From assembly GCA_034698045.1 (NCBI GenBank), contig JAQGAU010001123.1:1-21296 (forward strand): a stretch of DNA of 21,296 nt, written 5' to 3'. Below are positions 11,401 to 21,296 of this stretch, one piece after another. The DNA is from Paramacrobiotus richtersi (lineage: Eukaryota > Tardigrada > Eutardigrada > Parachela > Macrobiotidae). The notes beneath the pieces were generated by a model that searched no databases, had not been told where the DNA came from, and saw only the letters and a program-made list of their open reading frames with translations. The number at the start of each line of letters is the position of its first letter. The stretch's first letter is position 1. The translations under genes were made by a program, and so were the position numbers.

Positions 11401-13868
11401 AGTGATGTTAATCAGATCCAGACCCTCACTTGTAAGAATACAGACACAACTTCCAGGAAGAGGACGGAAACAATATCTTTCTATGTATTAATACTTTTAT
11501 GTATCGTTTGTTTTGGGCAGTTGTCGTGATCGAAGTACCTGAGCTCCAGGAGGAATGGTACGATTAAGCATCGTCGCCGAGAGTTCTGCCGACCGTCGCG
11601 TTAAATTCGCCAGATTATCCCAGTTGATGTCGATGTCAGCAATGATCATAGCGTATTTAAACGCTTGGAAGGCTTTCTACGTTCGCAAAGCCTAAATTCC
11701 CATGATCACAAGTAGTCTGTGGGTCACTTACGTGGTCGTCCGAAGGACTTTCAGAAGTATCACCATCGGTTGCCTTCCAGTGGAGAACATCTGGTGTGGC
11801 GTAAACTGGTTGACGATCCGATGCTATGAAGACCTGCATCAGCGTTTGCGTTACTGAAAGTCACAAGAGGTCTTTCGTAACATACACTTACGAAGTCTCC
11901 GTTTGTCATATTCATATTGTACGCCGCAACCTGTAAATGTTAGACGTATCTGTACATAAATAAAATTGTTTAATCTCTCCTTTGTTGCTCACCATCAAGA
12001 TCCGCAAGAACTTCGGCAGAATCATGATGTAGATTACTGGTAAACAGAAACGAAACGATTTTACAAAATGCTGTAATGTTTCGAATTGGTTTCCTAAAGT
12101 GATACTAACTTCGAGCGTGCTGCCTCATATCTGCCAAAATTTTCTCGCTTCCGACTTCGATATCGTGAGTGGTGATTGTTGGTCGGTAAGCATTCCCGGC
12201 AGAAAATCTGTTATCCCAAAACCCGTACTCCTGAAATCCCAGCTGACAATCCCAGTAATACATCAGATCATCTTGAGCGCAGATAACGCCGAAAATGTTC
12301 CAATTATTCAAGGTCAAGATGGCTTTCAGAGTACCAAACATGTTGATCCCGGGTCCCGGGTATAAGTTAAGGGTGGATGGATATGTTGTAGTGTTGGACA
12401 GGTCCACAATAACGGTTGACGACAAGAACAGGATATCGGCCGCTGTAAGGGGCAGGTTGTTGTTGTTGCGAAAGTTCAGGTGCGAACTCAACTGGTTAAT
12501 GGTACTAGTCAAGGTGCAAGCACAGCTCTGACTGCCATAAGCCAAATAACTTAACCGTATTGATTTAAGCTGAAAGCTAGTGGAAACAAACTGTATCAAA
12601 TCTGGACAATAGGTGTATAAATCTGATAGATACTTAGTTTAGAAACTTCAATTTACAGAACTTAACACATAATTATATCATCTACGTAATACTACGCAAC
12701 GGATTCCTAAAAGCCGATCACAACTGCAAGTACTGCCTAAAAAGTCGTTCGTGCTCGCAGCATCTCAGTCGATCCGATAATTGCGCACCCACGACATGTA
12801 CAACAGTTTAAGCACGCTTTTTTGCGCCAGTATTTCATCGTTTGTCGTCTATCAGCTTTGTTTCAACCTTCTTCTCACTTTCGTCACAACTACACACTCC
12901 ATATGCATACTTAATTGGCTCGGTGCAACGTAAACGTGATAAAAAATAACAACATGGCAGCAGAGTTCATTATTACGCAATTGTTTTCCTTTTGCTGACA
13001 TTTGGACATTTCGCGGAGAATGTGGACATAACTGTGCCACCTAAGTGGCACGTACCCAATAAAGCCGCGCACCGTCTTGCATACTGCGGTACAGCACTGG
13101 CACAGCTACTGGTATAATATTTTTGTACCGATTATTGACCGATATGGAACGCGGAAGAAAACGTTGGGGTTTTCTTGTTCGCCTTACTGTTATACCATAC
13201 AGTTTATGGCCCAGATCTTTTATCATTAGAAACACATGTAACTTTTGTTCTCCCATGCCAAGGTCAAGTAATAACTGCCGTATTACGGCATTAAATTAAC
13301 CAGCTTCTCGAAATTTAAATCTAGTGACTAAACTCGGCCGATGTAAATTAAAATCACGGTACCAGCTTACCTGCTGCAAACGCAGCAATATCCCAGTTTG
13401 GATCAACGCAAAACTCTGCAAAGAGCACATAAAAGCAAAGCCAAAACATACATTTATCGTAATAATCCGTGTAAAATGACACTGGCGTGTTTAGTGGCCA
13501 TTCTAACCTCCAGCAACAACAACCGTTATCTGGTCATTGCCAATATGTCTAAACAGCTCCACATTCTGACCATAAAATTCTGCGAACACGGGAAAGGACC
13601 GTACCGCAAAATCACAAGGAGATCCTTCTTGAATGTTGGCTGTATCGTTTCCGACTAGTTCAATCACCCGCATATCCGATAATAAATCAGGGTAAGTTTG
13701 TCGCATGGTTTCGAGTGTTGCAGTTCGAGTAGCAGGAGTTATATAGCCGGGTACTTTGTAGTTAAAAGCGGCTGTGTCGTCTATCCCAACAAAAACGAAA
13801 TTAATCCGAATTGCAGTTATATTGATTGCAAGGAGTATTATAATTATAGTGATCTCACAGGTGCACAT
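8403..13868 (-). CDS. Gene C: complete receptor guanylate cyclase with canonical active site (20 exons, ~1041 aa)
   Basis: Exons, 5' to 3' on the minus strand: 13868-13508, 13415-13371, 12601-12110, 12036-11993, 11930-11892, 11833-11732, 11676-11539, 11369-11196, 11133-10992, 10899-10818, 10769-10613, 10464-10264, 10142-9899, 9783-9510, 9435-9216, 9156-9021, 8952-8904, 8839-8790, 8661-8570, 8486-8403. The sum is 3126 nt with closed phases. The signal peptide MCTCEITIIIILLAINITA is followed by an ANF-type ligand domain, the juxtamembrane PPDVPPCGFDGTSC, and a TM helix (about 515-535, APVTALLFIGFVTFIIGCF). The pseudokinase has LKLSHPNVGTFYGV and YHGTFCSDVCFI for the HRD loop, but no Lys where VAVK is expected. 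The cyclase is complete: FSDIPGF, KVETISDSY, MPRYCLFGDTVNTASRMET, then GKGEMTTFWL and a 17-residue tail. The exon 11/12 junction (10613/10464) may miss a short N-lobe exon. It should make cGMP as a homodimer. It is more distant from A, B and D. Confidence 0.92.
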
Positions 13869-14748
13869 TTTGTTGTGTACGCGTTTAGTAAAACAATATG
13901 AGAGAAACGATACATGGACGACGCAAAGCAACACTTTGTTGTACTGACTAAGACGCATTCGCTGCGCATTTGTTATGATAGAAAAGTCACTGCAGGATCA
14001 TCCCAGCGTGCTTATGTTTAACAGGCCCAGTTACTCCTATGTACGTGAGATCAGCGGGAACCGGGTTAGTTAGATAATGGCCTCATTTGCAAACACACAA
14101 TCACGTTGAATATATCGCAAATCTATGCACCCATTTCTTGATTTCCCAATCAGAATGGTACAGATAGTCTGTCTAACGATTATCGTTGAAGTTTGAACAG
14201 GAGCGCTGCCAAATAAGATCTAACTGGCACCGCACACTGCCTGCAGTGACTGTTTAGTTGTGGTGATTTGTCTCGTACAACTTCCAGACAGCAGATTCCG
14301 ACCGTTTCCATTCGGAAAGGTCCGAAAGGATGCCGGTGAAATCTTGAGATGGATTCCGTACTCTTAAAATCTGACAGAAATGTTTGCGATCTGAACCTAA
14401 ACCTTATAAGGAAAGTTACTATGGTAGGAAGATTTTCTTGTGTTCTCTAATTGAGTAATCAGCAATCGACATCGATGACATACAGTCCCTAGACTTTGGA
14501 CTTGAAAGGGCATGACGACTACCATTCAGCCAATCAGAACTCAATAACGTATCCAACTGAAGACGCAGTTGTTAATGTCCGTTAATAAAAACAAACCAAC
14601 AACAACATGCACGAAAGTCACTATGGAGAATCGTCACAATGCGAACTGCAGCAAGAAATAAGAATTCCTGCATATCCACGACAAATCTACATCGGTATGG
14701 CAAATTGCATGTGACCCGTCACCCAGTGAAGCTGTGAATATTATGAGC
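13869..14748. other. Spacer upstream of gene C
   Basis: This 880-bp stretch lies 5' of gene C on the minus strand and 3' of gene E. It should hold the gene C promoter and 5' UTR. I see no TATA box near the C start; an initiator-like TCAGT on the minus strand near 13945 is too short to weigh. No exon of either neighbour and no repeat was recognised. Confidence 0.5.
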
Positions 14749-15238
14749 CTACAGCATGTACACATAAATCGTGAGTCGGACGCTGCTCCCATAGGTCATC
14801 CGGTCCGGCCAGAAGGCGATGCATTTCTTGCGCTTCCGACAACCAGTCCAAAGATTAAAGATTTCTCCATTCACGGAAAACTATCAAGTTATAGTCATTA
14901 CAGTCTACCCCCGTCTGCTATTCGCATTCGAGTTGCGTTAGTTGTCATACGCCTGACCGACGCACCTCCAAGCTGGCCGACTGTACAAACCACTCATCGA
15001 CATCTGGGGTGGCTCGAAACCAGCATTCCACTGATCCGCTGTCATCAAGATCTATACCAACCAGTTTCATCCAGTAAATGAGGGTAGATGCATCAGCATC
15101 ATAAAAGAAGCCGTTTATTACGTATATGCCTTTTTTCGGGGTCCTCAAAGGCCCCAGCTTGTAAGGAGGCTTTTCGGGAGCGACCACTGTTCTGTTATTA
15201 TGGCGCCAAAGGCAGAGTTCGTGCGCTTCTTTTGACAT
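14749..15238 (-). CDS. Gene E: small two-exon gene, possibly a glycosyltransferase-92 (DUF23)-like fragment
   Basis: Exons 15238-14966 and 14880-14749 on the minus strand, joined by a GT-AG intron of 85 bp in phase 0, encode 134 residues ending at TAG. The start ATG (MSKEAHELCLWRH) is the first in frame after an upstream stop, though an earlier coding exon cannot be excluded. Conserved-looking segments are GIYVINGFFYDADASTLIYW, MKLVGIDLDDSGSVECWF and CRKRKKCIAFWPDRMTYGSS. The pattern (YV-x-AFYD, a VxGI strand, a Cys-aromatic, then a C-x-P-like strand) recalls the N-terminal beta-sandwich of GT92/DUF23 proteins. The catalytic half of that family is absent. I see no signal peptide or TM helix. 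It may be a truncated gene, a 5'-incomplete model or a relic. That both exons stay open across a proper intron argues for recent function. The family guess is weak. Confidence 0.5.
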
Positions 15239-15342
15239 ATTTTTTGGCAAGGTAAGCTATCACCCTCCTCGATATGCTATTTTTAGCTTTTCAGTGCGCG
15301 AGCGTTGTGAATTTTGATGGCTATTGCCGAATAGTGAGATAT

Positions 15343-15790
15343 ATCCGCAGCTGCACAAGAAGCATACGCTTCCACAAGACAACTTTGTTAAGGTTATACA
15401 GATTTATTACTTTATTCCACTTTAAGCCGTGTGATCTAGAGTTTTACCCTGGCAACATCTCCCCTAGTAACGAATCACGTTAAAATTTTGTCCGTTCCAT
15501 GTTTGAGGGTCATCGCGCTGGAGAGCTGCGGCATTCTTTAGTTGTACAGCATAATCATCCACCCGCCTAAGCAGTCTTTCCAGCAGATCCCGCGTCTTTA
15601 TTTTTCGGTCAGTTTCCATTTTTACCTTCCAGTTACAGTACTGGGTCGGTCACTGGATGGGGGTTGCGGTGGTTGCGGCACTCGTATAAAATCGTCGACA
15701 AAAGTGGTTAGGAATGGGTGGAATTCCATGTTTACTACCGATTCTTGACTGAGCAAACTCTGATTATGTTTCATCTAATCGTTTACAGTT
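15343..15790 (-). pseudogene. Receptor guanylate cyclase relic (linker exon and start of cyclase exon)
   Basis: The minus strand here aligns at nucleotide level with gene B from about 6720 to 7130: the end of the pseudokinase, the coiled-coil linker, the intron and the first bases of the cyclase exon. Shared stretches include TGGAATTCCACCCATT, GATTAGATGAAACAT (GATTTAGATGAAACAT in B) and GGTAAAAATGGAAA. The 45-residue coiled-coil part is still readable (METDRKIKTRDLLERLLRR, DDYAVQLKNAAAL). Indels shift the frame on both sides and TGA/TAG stops interrupt it. The old splice donor (about 15446) and the start of the next exon (AAGCGTATGCTTCTTGTGCA, plus strand 15350-15369) are recognisable, then similarity stops near 15343. 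No other exons were found nearby. This is a dead fifth copy of the A/B/D subfamily. Confidence 0.8.
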
Positions 15791-17450
15791 ATGTATCTTC
15801 TTTCATCTTTGCATAGTAGGATCAGCAGGAGGTCATCGCTCTTAGTTGCAGTACATCGTTGACTGCCAAGCCGTAGTCTAGCCGTAGTCCATTTAGTTAT
15901 TCTAGGTGTTAGCTGCGGATGAGTTGTATTAGAATATATTGGTTACATACTTCTAAACGTTCCAAAACGCATAGTTGTCTGTGCCAGCGCTTTTTTGTGA
16001 AAGGAATGCATTTCCCCTACATCAGAACAAGAAAAACGAGTATCGCAGGTAATTTTACTGGAACAATCATTTGGTAGGGTAAACTGAGAATTATGACATT
16101 CTGAATTATTCTGTATTATGTAGCATTACTAACGAAACTCCGGCAGATGGAACTCTTGGATGATAAACATGGCCAGCTTGACGCATTCGGTCACAAATCC
16201 TTATATACTTGCAAACTACTACCATACACACAGTTTTGTCCGACATGTTGTGATTTGGTCTGAAATGCGTGTACAAAAGACTGGTCTTAGTTTCAAATGT
16301 TTTATGCCTGGACGAAGAATTTGCGTTATGGAATGTCGTGGGAGAAAGTGTACTCCAGGGACTACTTTGCTCAGGGGCGAATTGCCGCGGGACCAATTTT
16401 TTGGTACGAAGCGTCGGGACGCCCACATGGCGCATCATCGGGAAGTAGAAGACTCCTTTAACCTTGAGTGCTAGAGAGTGCGGCGCATGGCACGGAAAGC
16501 TGCAGTCAGTTCAGTACAATGGTATAATTAAGCTGTACAAGTACGTTTTAAACAAAGAAACCATCACAAGCTGAAAGTGGGAACGAGATATGCATGAGTG
16601 CAGTTAACGGGCTGAATGTACAGTTAAAATGCCACATTAAACGTAAATGATCCGTAAGGAAAGGCACCGAATGCCGCGGGATATCAGCTAGCCTCAGTCT
16701 ACCTTTTGATATTCGATCAGTTGGTTTGCTAGGAAATCAGTCAGTCATGATAACTTGCATGTGGCACGAGAACGCATCTGTTAGTCGTCAGTTGCTGTAA
16801 GTTTTTTCGCAAATGAAAGTAATTTTTCTGTAGTTTAAGCCAGCTGCTGCACACTCATTCTTAGTTGTTTTATTATGATTAATACTTGTTTAGGTTTTAC
16901 TGGTGTTCCTGAATTTTTTCTTTTTTAATTTACATGTAAATATTCAGTCTGTTGCACTGGCCTTTTTTAAAAGGTTGATTGGTATTATTTTTGCCGATAG
17001 TTTTGTGCAGTATACATACATGTCCACTAAAAGTTCAAAACACATTTGTTATGTGTTGACATTCATTTATATTGACGCTACAGCATACCAGTACTGGTAC
17101 AAAATCTAGGAACGGTAGAGAGCAGTGTTTCAGCCTCTAAACAATAGTCAATGCATCCGGTAATGCAGCCGCAATAATGTAGAAAATGAGCACTAACCGG
17201 TATGCTTCCAATAACCTGCCTTTTATGAATCGATGTACCAGAACTTAACGAGTGCAGCACCAGCCGGTTTGCGCGCCCAGCTATCCCCCAATCACTCATA
17301 CCGGAAATAAAATCTCACAGCTGTTTCCCGTGCACGAACGACACGTTAACTACTTCTTTTAATCCAGCAGCCTCCCATCGTATACCCGTCCTTGGTCGGG
17401 GCGATTAATGCATCTGTACCCGTGTGGTAAAGCCGGAAATATGTTGGGCT
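15791..17450. other. Spacer between the rGC relic and gene D
   Basis: No recognised gene lies in these 1.66 kb. The segment 16291-16459 is open in several frames, and one reading is rich in Trp/Tyr after a good AG acceptor, but it matches nothing I know. From 16800 to 17100 the sequence is AT-rich with chance open frames. A short direct repeat lies at 15869-15890. Confidence 0.45.
15869..15890. repeat. Two-copy 11-bp direct repeat
   Basis: AGCCGTAGTCT at 15869-15879 is followed directly by AGCCGTAGTCC at 15880-15890. This is a minimal tandem duplication with one mismatch and no evident function. Confidence 0.5.
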
Positions 17451-17458
17451 TATAAAAG
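17451..17458 (+). promoter_or_regulatory. Putative TATA box of gene D
   Basis: TATAAAAG at 17451-17458 lies 181 nt before the gene D ATG. An initiator-like TCAGTC follows at 17489-17494, about 40 nt downstream of the TATA start, slightly more than the usual 25-33. If transcription starts at about 17480-17492, the 5' UTR is about 150 nt. Genes B and C show no comparable box. Confidence 0.45.
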
Positions 17459-17638
17459 ACGATCACAGCGTGATTATTAAGGTGGCCATCAGTCGATCCT
17501 GACTACACAATCCGACACCTCTGATCGCAACCAGCCAAGCGGAGACATAACCCCCAGGCTGCGCGCTTCGTAATCAACGGCAAACTTTCCTTTTAAACCT
17601 ACCACGCTCGGCAATTCATTAATATTTCCTTGTAAAAA

Positions 17639-20600
17639 ATGTACGTGCTTATGTTGATTATATTGCTGCTGGATGGTGTGAAGTGTACGTTGAATATCAC
17701 GATTATGGTGTATGGGATGTGGGCACCGGGGTATCTACAGAATCTGATTTTCACGGGTCCGGGGTTTGATCTGGGAGCACGGAATGCCAATGAAATGTAC
17801 AAGGGAAATTTGAGTATTACAGTGGATTATGTGTCGACGAGGGATGTACTGGTGTGTCCTGATATAACGGCCAATTATTATCAGGTGGCCAAGTACTTTT
17901 ATCAGCATGTGACGAGTGATCCGGACCAAATGTTTGCCAGCTTCTTTGCAGGTTTGTTGACTTCACGTACTTTTGCTATCACTAGTCATACAACCAAAAT
18001 ATGCTTGTGAAGAGATTCTGATTCTTATTCAGAATCAGGCTGATTCAAAGACGTATAGACTTTCGTCGAAGCAACGCGAGCACAGAATATTGTCGCTTCA
18101 TTAGGTTTCTGGTTCCTGGCGCTCCATTACGCGATCGGGCTTTACTTCAGCTTACATAAAAATGCAGCCGAAGCGAGACGTTTAGGGTCTAAAAACTTGT
18201 AAAAAATTGTTCCCTTCGGCGATTTTCACGGCTACTTACTGTACGTATAGAAGAAGTCTATTCACGCAAAATTTGAGAAACCATAGTTGAGAACATGTGC
18301 AACTGAACGCGTCTGTTTCCTCAAGAACAGAAACCTCAGCTGTGCATTTCTCCGGCTTGGGAGCCGAAATGACCCGGAACGGATCTTCGATCCCTTTCGA
18401 GCGCCGGAAACAAGCTTTTTCTGATACTTTGCACTATATGCTGAAACGGGTGGGTGGCATTTGAAATACGTATAATCCATCCGGTTCCAGCATTAGCGCC
18501 ACTTCACCATAAACTTCCGCAAGAAAAAATGCGGTGCCCTCTGTGAACGACTAATATAGACGCTTACTTTGTTCGTATGTTCTTGTTCACAGCGGTTTCC
18601 AACCACATGTTTCAATACAGGTCGTAAGTTCCCCATTACGACGTAGCTGTAAACGATAACTGTGCTGGTGGGATCAAAGTTTGCATAAACAGGAATTCGC
18701 GTACGTTTAGGTTTATTGCCAGAACGCTGGCAAAAGGATCGTTCATTTGTGATGACTGCAATACCTTGCTTCAATAAACTGTATTCGAATAGCTCTGATC
18801 TTAAAGAGAATTGAGGAGTCTTCTTAATGAGAATGAGAATGTTACCAGAGTTTTCTTTATCATGTCATGACATAGATTGCAGACCCGAGTGAAAGACCAT
18901 ACGGTAGTTATATTGTTTAAAAACGTTACTGAAAATATTTATTTTTTCGCAGCTTTTTTGTACCTCGCTAACGAAGGCACAGCATGTGGGCATACGAAGT
19001 AATGTTACTGACTTTAATAACATCTAAAGTAGTAATCACAGCATACATTGTCCGCTGTTGACCTTCCATGTGTTTTAGGTTGCGATTCTAATACTGTTTT
19101 GGCGGATTTTGGACGAGGTGGGTGTTGATCATTTAACTGACTCCGCAATCGAGCATAACAACGTCACGCAAAGAATGGCATATACTTCCGATACATTCTT
19201 CAGTGTGATGGTGGTCATGCAGCATAAGACTCAAATTACCTAATTCCAACGATTCTGCATGCGTTAACACTGAACAATCATAACAAAAGCGTCAATATTG
19301 CACGAAAGATATTCTTAACATAAGGAACGAATATAGAACTATCGAAACGACGCCCATCCGGTTGATTCCGATATTACGTCAACTGTTGAATACATGATAC
19401 AAACAGTTCCGATTAGCTCCGGCAATCGATCGAATTAAGTTGCTTTGTTTAGTTTTACAATTTGTAGAGCGGTTTGTTTAATGTGAGACCACATAAAAAC
19501 GCCGACTCCTACGCTTCTTTACGCTAGACCGCACTTTCAGTTGAATCTTGTAAACCCTTGTAATTGTTAAAGACGAGTCTGCAATTACTTGGCAAGATGC
19601 AGGAGAATGGGAAATCCCTTGGAAAAATATATTCTTAGGTTGACGTTTTTTGTTCGTGTCTCGTTGCTTACCATTGTTAGTGCCGTTTACTTAGAATAAA
19701 CTTAAGTAGCATGATGTTTACCTTTGTAGTTTTCGGCAAAAGGGACTGTTTTTCTTCCCGCATGTTATTACAAGGAGTATCGGAAAGTGTACAAGCTTTT
19801 TTGGTTTTGTTTTGGTTTGTTTGTCTTGCATGGAAGGGAAGCTAATATCTATTGAAACATTCGCTTTAGTTTTCAAAAATGCATGCTGTTTCTAGCGAGT
19901 CTGCTGTCTTGCGTTTTTCAGCGGACGGACCATGTCTGGAGATTCGATTTTACATTAGTACACAGTTGACACAAAGAAACATTCAAAATTCAAATAAAAA
20001 ACAAAGTTTACATTACATATTTATCTATACGTAATACATCACAAAGCCGAAAGATATAGGCGTTCTTCCAAATAAGTTCCAATTGACCACATTATAAGCT
20101 TCGTTATAATGTAGTAAATGGGAATGTTTACAACAACTTTTTTTTGCAGAATGGAACATGTTCACAATATCCACGTAAGTGCAGTATCGACACATTTATC
20201 CCAGGAAAAATCACAATTACGATCTCACGGTCATCTAAAACGTTTCAAGTGTCACGGTAGGGCGTCTAAAAGGCATCCAGCTGTGATTATAGGACTGAGA
20301 TTGAGCAATTATGCAGCTATTATAGGCTGAGTTTGTAACTTTCTTTTCACTTCCTGAACCTTTCTACAGAAGTGTGCGTAAAGACTGTGCTGCTACCAAT
20401 GAACACGCGTTCACGTGTAACGTTTAAACCCTTCGTATTAGGTTACTGTTTTGTGGCAGGTAAATGAGCTTCATTACGTTTGACACCGCGAAAAGTGTAA
20501 TCAATATCCAAGGTCATTGCGCTTCAACTACGCTGTTGTAACAGCATTGTGTAAAATCATAGAGAACTATGTGCTTCTAATGCACGAACGATTGTTAGAC

Positions 20601-21296
20601 AACTTTGACTGAAATGTCGTTGATCGAAGGATTTGACAGCCATTTCGGTTTTCAAAAAGATACTGTACACCAATTTGAAGTTATCGCGGTGTAAATCTCT
20701 GTTCTTTCATTTCAAGCAGGCCACGCAGTTCGATGATCAGTAATACTGAAAATCGTTTTCAGCACCCAGTTTCTTACCAGTTCAAATTGAACCTAACGAC
20801 AACTGCACCTTGTTTTTTTTTCAGTTTTGGGCGACTTATGTCATAATCATATCAATGCTAAAAGCCTGAAATCTTTTAAAAAAATGACATTGGCACAGGA
20901 TAATAAACTTGAACCTACCTTAACAAACGACATCTTTAAAACGCGTTTGAACAAAAGCGGAATCATCAAATGTTGCGTCAAATCATGTACAGCACATTAG
21001 TCGTAAACAAGTTTCCATCGAAAAGACTGCACTTGTTAACGTTCACAACAAACGCCGCATACGTACGAGTTTCAGCAACACTTAGGCTAGCATTATACAT
21101 GCACATCACTTGCTGAGACGCATTAATTACGGAGACCAACGGTGTGACATAATACCACACCAAAAACTTACAGTACTATACTACATACTTTAGATATAGT
21201 AAGTTCTTGACCACACGTGTTTCCAGTGGTTCGATGATCTCCAGTCTCCGCGACCGGGACAGCTGTCCCACCTCGATCGCCTTTGGTCCCTTTCAG
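17639..21296 (+). CDS. Gene D: receptor guanylate cyclase, 5' part (exons 1-3, extends past window)
   Basis: Exons 17639-17951, 19079-19121 and 21227 to the window end. The ATG starts a signal peptide (MYVLMLIILLLDGVKCT). The ANF-type ligand domain then parallels gene B: LNITIMVYGMWAPGYLQ against B's LNVTIMVYGMWKPPYLQ, and CPDITANYYQVA against CPDISANFYQIA. Exon 2 is 43 nt in both genes (LADFGR shared). Exon 3 starts after TTTCCAG at 21226 and reads GSMISSLRDRDSCPTSIAFG, matching B's exon 3 (SNLRNRTIYPTTVVLG) in the same phase. Introns of 1127 and 2105 bp are far longer than B's 365 and 171 bp. The transmembrane, pseudokinase and cyclase parts lie beyond the window. It shows no frame damage and has a TATA box upstream, so I take it as a live gene. 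Confidence 0.85.
18434..18867 (-). pseudogene. Alpha-2-macroglobulin/C3/TEP-like relic inside intron 1 of gene D
   Basis: The minus strand has an open stretch from 18867 to 18493 without an obvious start, then continues in another frame at about 18547-18434. Read across the shift, the order matches the bait-region/MG6 part of thioester proteins: ILILIKKTPQFSLRSELFEY, LLKQGIAVITNERSF, then RIPVYANFDPTSTVIVYSYV, then CEQEHTNKVSVYIS, and in the second frame AFFLAEVYGEVALMLEPDGL. The last corresponds to the family's strand pair ending in VALxxVDxGL. One frame change is needed near 18540, and a TAG follows at 18434-18436. A third-frame stretch with paired cysteines continues to about 18270 and may belong. 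No thioester motif or flanking exon is seen. I infer a decayed fragment. The family call rests on pattern memory, not on a search. Confidence 0.5.
19122..21226 (+). other. Intron 2 of gene D (2.1 kb)
   Basis: Bounded by donor GTGTTG at 19122 and acceptor TTTCCAG ending at 21226. Two short open frames (20118-20330 plus, 21163-20978 minus) look like chance. I found no rGC exon, repeat or RNA gene inside. Confidence 0.6.

Noticed and set aside
12852..13256. Minus-strand open frames inside the 768-bp intron 2 of gene C
   Set aside because: Exon 2 joins exon 3 in phase without them, and they show no ANF-domain signature.
14734..15081. Plus-strand open frame of 115 codons
   Set aside because: It is the antisense shadow of the two minus-strand exons of gene E, which have better composition and splice sites.
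16106..16438. Two overlapping minus-strand open frames
   Set aside because: No start context or recognisable motif; they mirror the multi-frame open segment on the plus strand.
20118..20330. Plus-strand open frame of 70 codons in gene D intron 2
   Set aside because: His/Ser-rich chance frame without splice sites in phase with exons 2 or 3.
1..21296. Search for CRISPR arrays, operons, prophage or bacterial signals
   Set aside because: Intron-split genes with GT-AG sites and animal receptor families show eukaryotic nuclear DNA; no spaced direct repeats were seen.

Overview
The window looks like invertebrate nuclear DNA. It is about 43-45% GC by eye, its genes are intron-rich, most introns are 50-370 bp with GT-AG ends, and nothing bacterial is present. 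Nearly all recognisable coding sequence belongs to membrane (receptor) guanylate cyclases (rGCs), in the order ANF-type extracellular domain, one transmembrane helix, pseudokinase (kinase-homology) domain, coiled-coil linker and cyclase domain. Several divergent rGCs side by side suggest an ecdysozoan with an expanded rGC family. A tardigrade is my best guess; this is an inference that only a database search could confirm.

Layout, left to right. Gene A (+, 7-580) is the last four exons of an rGC whose 5' part lies before the window. A spacer of about 2 kb (581-2594) follows and carries a foldback element at 1131-1263. Gene B (+, 2595-7976) is a complete rGC of 19 exons and about 999 residues. 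Gene C (-, 13868 down to 8403) is a complete rGC of 20 exons and about 1041 residues, convergent with B. To the right of C lie a small two-exon minus-strand gene of uncertain family (gene E, 15238-14749) and a decayed minus-strand rGC fragment (15790-15343). Gene D (+, 17639 to beyond 21296) is the 5' part of another B-type rGC. Its first intron holds an antisense, frameshifted relic resembling the alpha-2-macroglobulin/complement C3/TEP family. Its third exon lies in the last 70 bases of the window.

I rebuilt the gene models by hand from splice sites, codon phase and comparison between paralogues. Phases close in every gene, with two doubtful junctions: gene B exon 3/4 and gene C exon 11/12. 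A and B share identical exon sizes at their 3' ends (136, 49, 142 and 39 nt). C has 136, 49 and then 50+92, so one extra intron splits the 142-nt exon.

The most interesting point concerns the cyclase active sites. C keeps the full set of catalytic residues. B has lost the first metal-binding Asp but keeps the substrate-recognition residues. A has lost the guanine-recognising Cys and the Asn/Arg pair of the NTASR motif. These losses are complementary, as in the alpha and beta subunits of soluble guanylate cyclase, so A and B may work as an obligate heterodimer. That is a hypothesis: A's metal site lies outside the window.
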